Program-made: the position numbers and the translations under genes
Shown here: positions 48,806 through 59,191 of the stretch, piece after piece
Layout: each line of letters starts with the position of its first letter
Numbering within the stretch: the stretch's first letter is position 1
Assembly (NCBI GenBank): GCA_030748635.1
Contig: JASMLP010000028.1
Location: forward strand, 24,633 to 88,632
Reading direction: 5' to 3'
DNA: 64,000 nucleotides
Source: Planctomycetota bacterium
Lineage (GTDB): Bacteria > Planctomycetota > JACQVV01 > JASMLP01
The notes under the pieces: generated by a model
Told to the model about the DNA's origin: nothing
Databases searched by the model: none
The model's input: the letters and a program-made list of their open reading frames with translations, nothing else

Positions 48806-49441
48806 GTGAATATGGGTTTTCTTGAGTCCGGAATAGAAGAATTCCTCGGGGACTGGATCGACCAGGACGATGCGGTGTTAGCAGCCATGGAGGAGGAAGC
48901 TCGAGAGCGCTCCTTCCCGATTGTCGGTCCGGAAGTGGGGCGTTTCCTCGCTCAACTGGTTCTCCTCTCCAGGGCTCGACGAATCCTGGAAATGGGGTCG
49001 GGGTTTGGATATTCGGCTCTCTGGATGGCTCGGTATCTACCCTCTGGAGGCCGGGTGATTCAGACTGAAAACGATCCGGATAATGTGGATCGGTCTCGTG
49101 AATATTTCCAACGCGCGGGATGTGAGGATCGGACGGAGTGGCATCTTGGTGATGCCATGGAGATTGTTTCGGGTCTGGAGGGGGGCTTTGACCTGGTTCT
49201 GATCGATGTAGAAAAATCGAGATATCCAGCGGCTTTCGAACAGGTACGGGATCGCTTGAATCCCGGAGGGCTTTTGGTGGTTGACAACGCTCTCTGGAGA
49301 GGGCAAGTCGCCAACCCCAACTTCCAGGACTCTTCCACTCTGGGTGTGCGCAAGCTTCTGGAGGCGGTGGCGTCGGACAGGGCACTCCTCTGCAGTTTAC
49401 TCCCACTGCGAGATGGGGTTCTGGTCGCATTGCGCCGGTAG
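48806..49441 (+). CDS. SAM-dependent O-methyltransferase (class I, COMT-like)
   Basis: ARRILEMGSGFGYSALWMARYLPSGGRVIQTENDPDN and FDLVLIDVEKSRYPAAFEQVRDRLNPGGLLVVDNALWRG. Confidence 0.87.
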   Translation: MNMGFLESGIEEFLGDWIDQDDAVLAAMEEEARERSFPIVGPEVGRFLAQLVLLSRARRILEMGSGFGYSALWMARYLPSGGRVIQTENDPDNVDRSREYFQRAGCEDRTEWHLGDAMEIVSGLEGGFDLVLIDVEKSRYPAAFEQVRDRLNPGGLLVVDNALWRGQVANPNFQDSSTLGVRKLLEAVASDRALLCSLLPLRDGVLVALRR

Positions 49442-49489
49442 TTCGAAGGGGACCTCGGCGCCACCTATGAATCGGAATTTCTGTTCGGT

Positions 49490-51703
49490 CTATTTTTCGA
49501 AGAGATCTTTGTAGACCTCTTTGCTCAGGGAGAGTTCACCATTTTTAATCGCGGTTTCGAGAACGCTTCGAGATTCGAGATAGCGACTCTGGTAGTCGGC
49601 CAGGCGACGTTTTGAGATGTCAGAACGGATCCGTTCCACCGCATGATCTGGGATGTCATTTTCAGACGGGGGTGTGGCCTTGGTGACTTGGATGAGAAAT
49701 GTGCGACTTTCGTCGTCGGTCTGAATCGGGTCGAGAATTTTGCCGAGATTTTCGGCTCGGATGCTGCTCAGAATCGCGCTCACATTTTGTCCGAACTGCG
49801 TCAATTTGCGGGCATCCTGAAAAGTCCCTGTATCCTGGATGGTTAGCCGGTTTTGATTGGCTCCCTCTTTCCACGAAGTTTTGCGCATGGTTTCGGCGAT
49901 TTGGGTCATATCTTTTTTCGTTCGATCTGCGCAGTAGCTTTGATAAAGCACATCGAGGATGGCTTCGGGCGAAACCTCTTGGGTGGTGTCCCGTTTTGTG
50001 ACTCGCACGTACAGTGGACCGTGGCTCGTGGTGAGCGTAGCTCCTGACTGACCGGGTTGAAGGGACTGGATTCGTGTGAGTAACGCCTTCTCATGGCGGA
50101 AAAACGGGAAAGCGGAAAGGTTCGACATGGAGATCGGACCGACTGTTTGATAGTGGAGTTCGAGGTTTTTGGACTCGGCTTCAAACGACTTTTTGGAATC
50201 TTCGAGCAGGGTAGAAAGCTCCTCGATCCTTTCAGTACATTGCTTGCGGGCCAGCGTGCTTTTCTGAATGAGTTCCAGGTCCGCTCGAACCTCCTCGAAA
50301 GAGGGGGGATTCCCGGAAGAATCGGGCGGAAGAGTGGACTTGATCCGATCGTAAAACCCTCGAAGTTCGCGTGTAGTGACCTGAAGGCTTTTACTGGCTT
50401 CTGTGGGGTTGGCGTGGGCAACCTGGAGAGTGAGGAGGTCGTCTCTAGTAAATTTGTCTGGATGTGAGGCTCGGTACCCTTCGAGGATCGTGTCTCGGTC
50501 GATGTCCGAACGAGTTCGCACCTGCTCTGCGCTTTTGGATAGAAGGATAAAGAAGACGGGCGCTTCATTGGACTCATCTCTGAGTACACGTCCTTCACCG
50601 ACTTGCATGTTGGGGAGAGCATCGACTACAGGTGTGGGCACGAAATGGTCGATAAATATTGTTTCTGGTATCTCCTCCGGGGTCAGGTCGTGGATTCGGG
50701 TGAGTTCCAGTCCGGTCTGGAGGGCCAGGGTTGCTGGGTTCGTGGTTCCGGATTCGAACAAGGAGGTGGCTTTCTCGACAGATTTCCGAGTGCTTTCGTT
50801 GCGGGCTTCGGTTCGCAGCAGACTTCGAACCATTTCTCGGGTGACCTTGGAATCTTTTTTGAGTTCGTTTTCGAGTCGAGCGGTTACGTCTTTCTCCGCG
50901 ATGGCCAAGGCGTTGGTGTTTGAGATGTCGGGGCCGTGAAGAAGAACCCCATGGATCCGCTCTGGGGAACGGAATTCGGGGTGGTCGTGCAGGTGGTTTT
51001 CGTAGTACCAGTCCAGGACCGCCTTTTCATGAGCGGGCAGTCCCCCCTCGGACTCTAATTCGCGACGAATTTCGTCGGTGGATCGTTCTACGAATTGAAG
51101 TTGAAAGACCTTGTTCTGGGACTGGTATTCCGTCAAGACTTCTTGAATGGAGACTTTCGACTGCTGTTCGATCAGGAATGATTGCCATTTGCGGATCAGC
51201 AACCACTGGCTCAGGATTTTCATCAAATCTTGTTCGGAGAAGATTCCAGAATTGATCCCGTTCTGGATCGATTTGCGACCTTTTTCAGCCGTTCCCGTCT
51301 GACTGACATCTGAGTAGCGACTTCGCCTTTGCTCATTTTCTACTCGAGTTCCGATATCGGAGTAGATCTGCTGGAGAAATTTGTCGATTTCTTTTTCGTG
51401 AACGCTGAGTCCCGCTTGTTTGGCGGCGCGGAGTTGGTAAATCCAGGAGTAGGGGGCAAAGGGGTCGTTTTGTACGTCCCAGGCGGCGGGGTCGCTGGAA
51501 ATGGATCCGAGAATTCTCATCCGTCGACGAACATTTTCGACTTCCCATTGAGAAACCGATTTTTGAAAGATTTCCGCGACAGTTTCATCCCCTTCTTGCG
51601 GGGTGAAGAGGTAGGCGCCGGGAAGCCCAAACATGAGGGCAAGCAGGGATCCGAAGATGATCAGCATCCAGCGCTGGTATTCTTGTACCTTCTCGAAATA
51701 CAT
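49490..51703 (-). CDS. PpiD/SurA-like membrane-anchored periplasmic foldase
   Basis: N-terminal TM (RWMLIIFGSLLALMFGLPGAYLF) and SurA_N-like helical region followed by parvulin-like segments. Confidence 0.65.
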   Translation of the reverse strand: MYFEKVQEYQRWMLIIFGSLLALMFGLPGAYLFTPQEGDETVAEIFQKSVSQWEVENVRRRMRILGSISSDPAAWDVQNDPFAPYSWIYQLRAAKQAGLSVHEKEIDKFLQQIYSDIGTRVENEQRRSRYSDVSQTGTAEKGRKSIQNGINSGIFSEQDLMKILSQWLLIRKWQSFLIEQQSKVSIQEVLTEYQSQNKVFQLQFVERSTDEIRRELESEGGLPAHEKAVLDWYYENHLHDHPEFRSPERIHGVLLHGPDISNTNALAIAEKDVTARLENELKKDSKVTREMVRSLLRTEARNESTRKSVEKATSLFESGTTNPATLALQTGLELTRIHDLTPEEIPETIFIDHFVPTPVVDALPNMQVGEGRVLRDESNEAPVFFILLSKSAEQVRTRSDIDRDTILEGYRASHPDKFTRDDLLTLQVAHANPTEASKSLQVTTRELRGFYDRIKSTLPPDSSGNPPSFEEVRADLELIQKSTLARKQCTERIEELSTLLEDSKKSFEAESKNLELHYQTVGPISMSNLSAFPFFRHEKALLTRIQSLQPGQSGATLTTSHGPLYVRVTKRDTTQEVSPEAILDVLYQSYCADRTKKDMTQIAETMRKTSWKEGANQNRLTIQDTGTFQDARKLTQFGQNVSAILSSIRAENLGKILDPIQTDDESRTFLIQVTKATPPSENDIPDHAVERIRSDISKRRLADYQSRYLESRSVLETAIKNGELSLSKEVYKDLFEK

Positions 51704-51733
51704 CTGGTATGGCTCCTGGGGAGAGTGTGGGTC

Positions 51734-52504
51734 TCAAACGGAAGGGGGATCTTCAGGATCGCTTTCCTGTGAGGTTGTGTCCAATGTTTCGGTCTCAATG
51801 GGCGGAATCGCCTGGAGAATCGGCGGCTCGGAGAGTTCTGTATCCTCCGGTTCGGAGGATTGCTCGGAGATCGAGTCTCCCGTCGTTCCCGTTTCGGTAA
51901 TCATTTCGGCAAGCCCGGGAAGGTCCCGGACGGATTTGAGAGCAAAATCCTCCAGGAACTTGCGGGTGGTTCCGTAAAGGATCGGTTTCCCGATGACTTC
52001 TTCTCGTTTGACGATGCGAACCAGTTTACGTTCCATCAATTTGCGTAGCAGCGCTCCACTATCGACCCCACGGATGGCATCAATGTCGGCCCGAAGGATG
52101 GGTTGACGATAGGCCACGATCGAAAGAGTTTCGAGAAGCGCGGGCGAAAGACGAGTCGACTTTTTTTTGCGGGCGAGTTTGAGTATGTAGGGAGCGAATT
52201 CGGGGAGGGTTCGGATCTGGAAACCTCCGGCGACATCTTGAATCTCGTAGGGACGCTGTTCGGATGCCCATCGCTCTTTGAGTTGTTCGATTTCCGTCAC
52301 GATTTCAGAATTGGGAAGTATTCCGTCGAGCGCTTCAGCAATTCGAGATGGGTCGAGTGGTTCTCCGGAAGCGAAGAGTAGGGCTTCGATGATTCGACGG
52401 GCAGACTGCTCGGAAAGTGGAGGGAAGGTGGTCGGATCTTGGCTTTCTTCTTCCGGGTCGATCCCTTCGGCCTCAATATCGGGCACGGAGTCGTTTTGTG
52501 TCAT
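51734..52504 (-). CDS. scpB: Segregation and condensation protein B
   Basis: RIIEALLFASGEPLDPSRIAEAL and LETLSIVAYRQPILRADIDAIRGVDSGALLRKLMERKLV signature. Confidence 0.95.
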   Translation of the reverse strand: MTQNDSVPDIEAEGIDPEEESQDPTTFPPLSEQSARRIIEALLFASGEPLDPSRIAEALDGILPNSEIVTEIEQLKERWASEQRPYEIQDVAGGFQIRTLPEFAPYILKLARKKKSTRLSPALLETLSIVAYRQPILRADIDAIRGVDSGALLRKLMERKLVRIVKREEVIGKPILYGTTRKFLEDFALKSVRDLPGLAEMITETGTTGDSISEQSSEPEDTELSEPPILQAIPPIETETLDTTSQESDPEDPPSV

Positions 52505-52509
52505 GACTG

Positions 52510-53550
52510 TCAGTACCGTTGGATTTCGTAGAATCGTTTGATGCCGATGCGGTCGGCTTGAAAGGAAGCCCACTCCTGGATTTCGTCGGCCAGGACGGGG
52601 TTTTGGACCAGGGAGCGTTCAATTTCTGCCGAGAGTTCCGCGTAGGTCTTCGCTTGAGGTTCATGATATTTGAGCAGTTTGTAGATGCAGAACCCTTCGG
52701 GAAGTTCGATGGCGTCGGAGATCTGTCCGGGACGCATCTTCGAAATGACGGAGCGAACTCCCTCGGGAAGGCGGTTGGCTGTTAGGGTCGGAAGGCGACC
52801 TCCGGAAGAACTCATGGGACCGGAGGATTCTTTCTGGGCGAGGCGGGCGAAATCAGCCCCTCTCCTCAATTTGGACAGAATCGTCTGGCTTTTCTTCGCG
52901 TCGGCGAGAACGATTCGGCGAAGTTCGAAGCGTTCGGTGGTGAGCGCGTAGAAGCGGACCAATCGTTCCAACGGAAGCTTATCCACGAGAATTTGTTCGG
53001 ATTCTTGAGCAAACTGTTTGCGGAGCGATTCGAGGTTGCTCTGGCGTTGCTTCAGGAACGCTTCCAGATCCAGATCCAGCGACTTGCGAATTTTTTTTCT
53101 CGCGTCTTCGATCTTGAACTCCACATCCTTCTCCACCGCGTCGGCGAGTTGCTTCTCGGAAATGGTGATCGCGAGTCGGGTTTTCTCTTGGCGAATCATC
53201 CGACGCAGGATCAATTCTCTGGCGATTTCTTCGAATTCATTGGCGTAACGGATCAGGAAGAGATCGGCAAAATCGGCGGCTCGAATCTTCTCTTTGCCGA
53301 CTTCGACAAGTGTTGGGCCGCGGTCGTGAGAGGAATGACTTCCGGAGGTGGATTTCCGTTTTGATTTGGAACCTTTGGTTCGACCCCGGGGACTGGGGGG
53401 GCGGTCGGATCGAACTTTATGGGGGGAGGCCGGCTTTGAGTTGGCACGCAGAGTCACCGACTCCGGTAAGGGAGTTTTCGCTTCCGGGGCAGGGGGGGCG
53501 CTACAGCAACCGCAAAGAAGTGCCAGGCAGGCAGCAAATCGTAGATTCAT
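52510..53550 (-). CDS. SurA-like lipoprotein peptidyl-prolyl isomerase
   Basis: Lipobox-like LALLCGC; parvulin region FARLAQKESSGPMSSSGGRLPTLTANRLPEGVRSVISKMRPGQISDAIELPEGFCIYKLL. Confidence 0.85.
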   Translation of the reverse strand: MNLRFAACLALLCGCCSAPPAPEAKTPLPESVTLRANSKPASPHKVRSDRPPSPRGRTKGSKSKRKSTSGSHSSHDRGPTLVEVGKEKIRAADFADLFLIRYANEFEEIARELILRRMIRQEKTRLAITISEKQLADAVEKDVEFKIEDARKKIRKSLDLDLEAFLKQRQSNLESLRKQFAQESEQILVDKLPLERLVRFYALTTERFELRRIVLADAKKSQTILSKLRRGADFARLAQKESSGPMSSSGGRLPTLTANRLPEGVRSVISKMRPGQISDAIELPEGFCIYKLLKYHEPQAKTYAELSAEIERSLVQNPVLADEIQEWASFQADRIGIKRFYEIQRY

Positions 53551-53679
53551 GGACCACTTCACAATAGAAAGGGGGGATTGTAGGCTTCCGGACCCGGACC
53601 GTCAATCCGTACCCGATCGGCGTGGGTGGAGGGCAAATTCTCCGCTTGAGTTCTCGGCAGTGGGTCGAGTGCGGAAAAG

Positions 53680-54962
<1,283 letters not shown>

Positions 54963-55013
54963 TGTTTGACTCCTTGGCCCGCGAAGAAAGCGGGTACGAC
55001 TTTCTTTTGCGGA

Positions 55014-55334
55014 TTAACTGGCGGCGATCTTATCGATGCGCACGGCCGTAAATTTTTGACGATGACCGACTTTCGTTTTGCTGTCCTGGCGACGTCGAAA
55101 GTGTCGGACGTAGATTTTCTTTCCCTTGACCAAGGGATCGACAACGTGGGCGTCGATCTGAATTCCGTCAAGGGTTGGGTTGCCTACCCGGATGTCATCA
55201 CCGTTACGGAAGTAGATGATCCGGGAGAAATCGATTTTCGAATCGAGTTCGAGATCGCGACCGAGATCTACCTCGATCGTGTCTCCTTCGGTGACTTTGT
55301 ACTGTTTTCCGCGGTCTTCTATGATTGCATACAT
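55014..55334 (-). CDS. rplU: 50S ribosomal protein L21
   Basis: MYAIIEDRGKQYKVTEGDTIEVD... KGKKIYVRHFRRRQDSKTKVGHRQKFTAVRI. Confidence 0.96.
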   Translation of the reverse strand: MYAIIEDRGKQYKVTEGDTIEVDLGRDLELDSKIDFSRIIYFRNGDDIRVGNPTLDGIQIDAHVVDPLVKGKKIYVRHFRRRQDSKTKVGHRQKFTAVRIDKIAAS

Positions 55335-55373
55335 GTCTTTAACTCATTAAATCGCAAATGGTTGCGGTTGTGA

Positions 55374-56879
55374 CTATCTGATTCGGATCGTTTTTCCCGT
55401 CCCGTTGTAGTAATTCACGTCGATTTGTTCCAGTGAAAATTCCGGTCGGCCTTCAATATAGACAGACAGATTATGCTTCGCTTCTAGCTCCGCGATCGAT
55501 TGACGATGAATGTTTAGTAGCTCGGTCGCGGTGCTGGGATGGGTTCCCACGACCACTCTTCGAACCCCCTCGTTTTTCGTCGCGTTCATGATCATTCGGG
55601 TGAGCATGAGACCCAGAGATTCTGCTGTTTTTACGTGTCCCTTTCCGTGACAGAGGGGGCAGGGACGATGGGTTGTGGTTTGAAGCCCGGGACCCATTCG
55701 TTGTCTTGTGAGTTCGATGATGCCGAACTGACTGATGCGTCCGATACGGAAGCGCGCTCCATCCCGTCGCAGAAAGGTTTTGAATTTCTTCTCGATCTCG
55801 CGTCGGTTTTTTTCTTCGCGCATGTCGATGAAGTCGACCACGATCACGCCCCCCATGTCGCGCAGTCGCAATTGTCGAGCGACTTCTTCCGCGGCTTCCG
55901 CGTTGACTCGAAGCGCGGTGTTTTCGATATCCTTCTCTTCCGTGAATCGTCCGCTGTTGACATCGATGGCTACGAGGGCTTCGGTCTGATCGATGACGAT
56001 CGAGCCGCCCGAAGGTAGAGGGACCTGTCTTTGCAGGGTGCGTTCGATCTGTTCTTCGAGTCGAAAGCGATAAAAGAGCGGTTCTCTGCGATCGTAAAGT
56101 TTGACGCGACCCCGCATTCTTGGACTTACTACACGCATAAGGTCATAGATTTTACGGGCTCCCTCCGGCGAATCGATCAGGATTTCGTCCACGTCGTTAG
56201 TGAGGGCGTCCCGGATGGTTCGGACGACCAGGTCGCTTTCCTGGTAGAGGGTGACCGGGGCCACCGAACGCTTTTCGCGGGCCTGAATGGCGTCCCACAA
56301 TTTGAGCAGATATTTGAGGTCTTTCTGGAGTTCGGTCTTGGTTCGATCCACGCCGGCGGTACGGACGATGACTCCCAGTTCAGGTGGAAGAGAGATCGAA
56401 CTGAGTTTGGAGCGAATATCTTTGCGCTTTTTCGCGTCATCAATTTTTCGGCTGACTCCGGATCGGCGGACCTGCGGCATCAGGACAACATATCGTCCTG
56501 GAAGCGAGATGTAGGTGGATAAGGTGGCTCCTTTTTCGCCGATTTCGTTCTTGGTGATCTGGCAGACAATTTCCTGTCCGCGGTGGAGCAGATCCTGGAT
56601 GCGTCTTCGTCCTCCGGGTCCGTCGCCGGAAGAACGGGCGCCGACGACTGCTGGGCAGACATCGGAAGAGTGGAGAAACCCGTTGCGTTTTTCACCGATC
56701 TGGACGAAAGCGGCCTGGATGCTCGGTTCGACGTTGACCACCCGGCCTTTGTATATGTTTCCATAGCCGGAGGCGATCGAGTCCCTTTCAAGGTAGAGTT
56801 CTTCGAGGGTGCCGTTTTCGATTACAGCGACCCGGGTCTCACCCGATTGGGCCATGTTGATAAGGATTTTCTTGGGCAT
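55374..56879 (-). CDS. rng: Ribonuclease E/G family
   Basis: MPKKILINMAQSGETRVAVIENGTLEELYLERD, GNIYKGRVVNVEPSIQAAFVQIGEKRNGFLHSSDV, GGVIVVDFIDMREEKNRREIE. Confidence 0.96.
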   Translation of the reverse strand: MPKKILINMAQSGETRVAVIENGTLEELYLERDSIASGYGNIYKGRVVNVEPSIQAAFVQIGEKRNGFLHSSDVCPAVVGARSSGDGPGGRRRIQDLLHRGQEIVCQITKNEIGEKGATLSTYISLPGRYVVLMPQVRRSGVSRKIDDAKKRKDIRSKLSSISLPPELGVIVRTAGVDRTKTELQKDLKYLLKLWDAIQAREKRSVAPVTLYQESDLVVRTIRDALTNDVDEILIDSPEGARKIYDLMRVVSPRMRGRVKLYDRREPLFYRFRLEEQIERTLQRQVPLPSGGSIVIDQTEALVAIDVNSGRFTEEKDIENTALRVNAEAAEEVARQLRLRDMGGVIVVDFIDMREEKNRREIEKKFKTFLRRDGARFRIGRISQFGIIELTRQRMGPGLQTTTHRPCPLCHGKGHVKTAESLGLMLTRMIMNATKNEGVRRVVVGTHPSTATELLNIHRQSIAELEAKHNLSVYIEGRPEFSLEQIDVNYYNGTGKTIRIR

Positions 56880-57136
56880 GAATCGTGAGGCCGATCTCCG
56901 CAGGACCTATTCGATCTGAAGACCCTAATCGGTAGGGAATCTTTTCGATGCGGCTGCTACGGTGGAATTGGTTTCGTGAATCCCGGGGTTCGGGGAGCGG
57001 GAAGAGAACGGAGATTCCGCCTCGCCCTGCTCGACCTCGAGGAAGGGCGGAGTGAATCAAACCGGGCCACAGATGTCAAGTGGGAGGGGGCCCCTGATTG
57101 CGATTCTTGGAAGGTCGGAGCGGCCAAATCTCGGGT

Positions 57137-57217
57137 TTTCCAACGGATTTCCACAAAATTCTGGTTCTTTCCACGGGATGAGACAAGGTTTCCACTTTTC
57201 TTCCCCGGATATTCCAC
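57137..57217. repeat. Phased direct-repeat array of TTTCCAC (GTGGAAA on minus)
   Basis: TTTCCAC(or 1-mismatch) at 57137 (TTTCCAA), 57148, 57168, 57189, 57211 (ATTCCAC): spacings 11, 20, 21, 22 bp. Confidence 0.6.
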
Positions 57218-57241
57218 AAAAAATAAAAAACTGGGATTTCC

Positions 57242-57271
57242 TTGATTTCCGGTATGACCATTGCTTAGATT
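57242..57271 (+). promoter_or_regulatory. Candidate sigma-70-type promoter
   Basis: TTGATT - 18 bp - TAGATT, 4/6 matches in each hexamer; ends 7 bp before the first hairpin of the candidate RNA. Confidence 0.35.
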
Positions 57272-57277
57272 ATCCGT

Positions 57278-57373
57278 GCTCTGGGTTCTGTCTCCCACGA
57301 AACCCGGAGTGAGATCTCCCAATCTCCCTGAGGGCCAGACCAAGTTTACCCTGGTCTGGCCCTTCCCTTTTTT
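57278..57373 (+). ncRNA. Candidate small RNA (~96 nt) with three UCUCCC motifs and terminator
   Basis: Hairpin CTCTGGGTT/AACCCGGAG (57279-57287/57301-57309), hairpin GAGAT/ATCTC (57311-57315/57322-57326), TCTCCC at 57291, 57315, 57323, terminal stem plus T tract. Confidence 0.45.
57331..57373 (+). terminator. Intrinsic terminator reading on + strand
   Basis: AGGGCCAGACCA / TGGTCTGGCCCT 12-bp perfect stem, 9-nt loop, then TCCCTTTTTT. Confidence 0.7.
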
Positions 57374-57388
57374 CCGGCGAGGCTGGAT

Positions 57389-59191
57389 TCAGGAAGGATC
57401 GACCTGCAGGAGTTGATGGTACTCCTGCAAGGTGCGTACCTGGGGGTTTTGCTTCTGACTATTTCGAATTCCTCGAATGGCCGCGGCTGTCCCGGAGAGA
57501 GTGGTGATCATCGGGATCCCGAGCAGGAGCGCTGATTGCCCGATAGCATCTTCATCATATCGGGCCTTTTTTCCTAATGGGGTGTTGATGATCAGGTCGA
57601 TGGCGCCGTTTTTCATCAAGTCGACTACATCGGGTCGTCCCTCATGAACTTTGTATGTAAAAGTTGCAGGAATCCCGTTTTGCTTCAGGGCGCGTGCGGT
57701 GCCACGGGTGGCCAGGATATCAAAACCCAACTCTTGGAAATCTCGGGCCAAGTCGATCACCGAAACCTTGTCGTTCTCATTCACACTCAGAAATACGGTT
57801 CCAGATGTGGGGAGATGCAGGAAGCCTCCCTCCATGGCTTTGGAGTAGGCGTTGCCCAGACGGAGGCTGATTCCCATGACCTCCCCGGTTGACTTCATCT
57901 CGGGCCCGAGGAAGAGTCGAGTGCCCGGAAATCGGGAAAACGGAAACACCGGCTTCTTGACGCTGATGTAGCGAGTTTCCGCTTTTCCTGTCAGGCCGAG
58001 GTCCGAGAGGCGGTGGCCGAGGCAGACCCGAGTCGCTATTTGAGCCAGAGGGACGCCGACTGCCTTGGAAACGAAGGGGATGGTTCTCGAGGCCCGTGGG
58101 TTGACTTCGAGCACGTACACCACTTCGTTTTTCATGGCGAACTGGATGTTGAGCAGTCCAACCACCCCCAGGCGCAAGGCGAGACGTCGGGTGGTCTCTT
58201 CGATCGTGGAGAGGCATTCCGAGGAGATGAGGTACGGGGGGATAACGCAGGAGCTGTCTCCGGAGTGGATTCCGGCTTCCTCAATGTGCTGCATGACCCC
58301 GCCGATGAAGACCTCGGTGCCGTCGCAAACGGCGTCGACATCGAACTCGAAGGCATCTTCGAGGAATTGATCGATCAGGATAGGATGTTCCGGACTGATT
58401 TCGGCGCTTCGGCGAACATAGTGGATCAGATCGTCCGGGTCGTAGACGATCGACATGGATCGGCCACCGAGCACGTAGGAGGGGCGTACGAGAACCGGGT
58501 AACCGATGCGGTTAGCGATCTGGATGGCTTCGTCCACGGTTCTGGCCGAACCGTCCTCAGGGTGGGGGAGATTTAGTTCGGTCAGAATCGCGCCAAATTT
58601 TTCGCGGTTCTCGGCCAGATCGATCTGTTCGGGGGAAGTCCCGAGGATGGGGGCGCCTGCTTCACCGAGTTGCCTCGCGATCGAGAGAGGGGTTTGTCCC
58701 CCAAACTGGATCAAAACACCATCAGGCTGCTCCAGTTCGAGGACATTCATCACGTCCTCGAAGGTCAAAGGTTCGAAGTAGAGTTTGTCTGCAACATCGA
58801 AGTCGGTCGAAACCGTTTCCGGGTTGCAGTTGATCATGATCGCTTCACGCCCTTCGTCCTGCAGAGCGAATACGGATTGAACGCAGCAGTAATCGAATTC
58901 GATACCTTGACCGATCCGGTTAGGGCCTCCGCCAAGTATCACGATCTTCTGTTTGTCGGAGGGACGGCTTTCGTTTTCTGTTTCGTAAGTGGAATAAAAG
59001 TAAGGTGTTTCGGCTTCGAACTCGGCCGCGCAGGTATCGACGGTTTTGAAGGTCGGGCGGATGCCGTGTTCGATTCGAGATTTTCGGATCTGGTGGGCAT
59101 TGTGTCCGATGAGATGGGCTAACTGTTCATCGGAATACCCGAGCCGTTTTCCTTCCAGAAGAAGATCTCGATCGATCGGAGGTGAGGTCAT
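57389..59191 (-). CDS. carB: Carbamoyl-phosphate synthase large chain, C-terminal half
   Basis: [21 protein letters not shown]...[24 protein letters not shown] and C-terminal MGS-like domain; starts in the oligomerisation-domain region. Confidence 0.95.
   Translation of the reverse strand: MTSPPIDRDLLLEGKRLGYSDEQLAHLIGHNAHQIRKSRIEHGIRPTFKTVDTCAAEFEAETPYFYSTYETENESRPSDKQKIVILGGGPNRIGQGIEFDYCCVQSVFALQDEGREAIMINCNPETVSTDFDVADKLYFEPLTFEDVMNVLELEQPDGVLIQFGGQTPLSIARQLGEAGAPILGTSPEQIDLAENREKFGAILTELNLPHPEDGSARTVDEAIQIANRIGYPVLVRPSYVLGGRSMSIVYDPDDLIHYVRRSAEISPEHPILIDQFLEDAFEFDVDAVCDGTEVFIGGVMQHIEEAGIHSGDSSCVIPPYLISSECLSTIEETTRRLALRLGVVGLLNIQFAMKNEVVYVLEVNPRASRTIPFVSKAVGVPLAQIATRVCLGHRLSDLGLTGKAETRYISVKKPVFPFSRFPGTRLFLGPEMKSTGEVMGISLRLGNAYSKAMEGGFLHLPTSGTVFLSVNENDKVSVIDLARDFQELGFDILATRGTARALKQNGIPATFTYKVHEGRPDVVDLMKNGAIDLIINTPLGKKARYDEDAIGQSALLLGIPMITTLSGTAAAIRGIRNSQKQNPQVRTLQEYHQLLQVDPS

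Noticed and set aside
57148-57217. DnaA-box cluster / replication origin interpretation of the TTTCCAC array
   Set aside because: Units differ from TTWTNCACA by one or two positions, and no dnaA, dnaN, gyrB or rpmH is nearby; a regulator array is simpler.
56957-57343. 128-aa minus ORF and 86/89-aa + ORFs in the rng-carB2 gap
   Set aside because: Mutually overlapping, low-complexity, no RBS or family signal; the region is better explained as regulatory/ncRNA.
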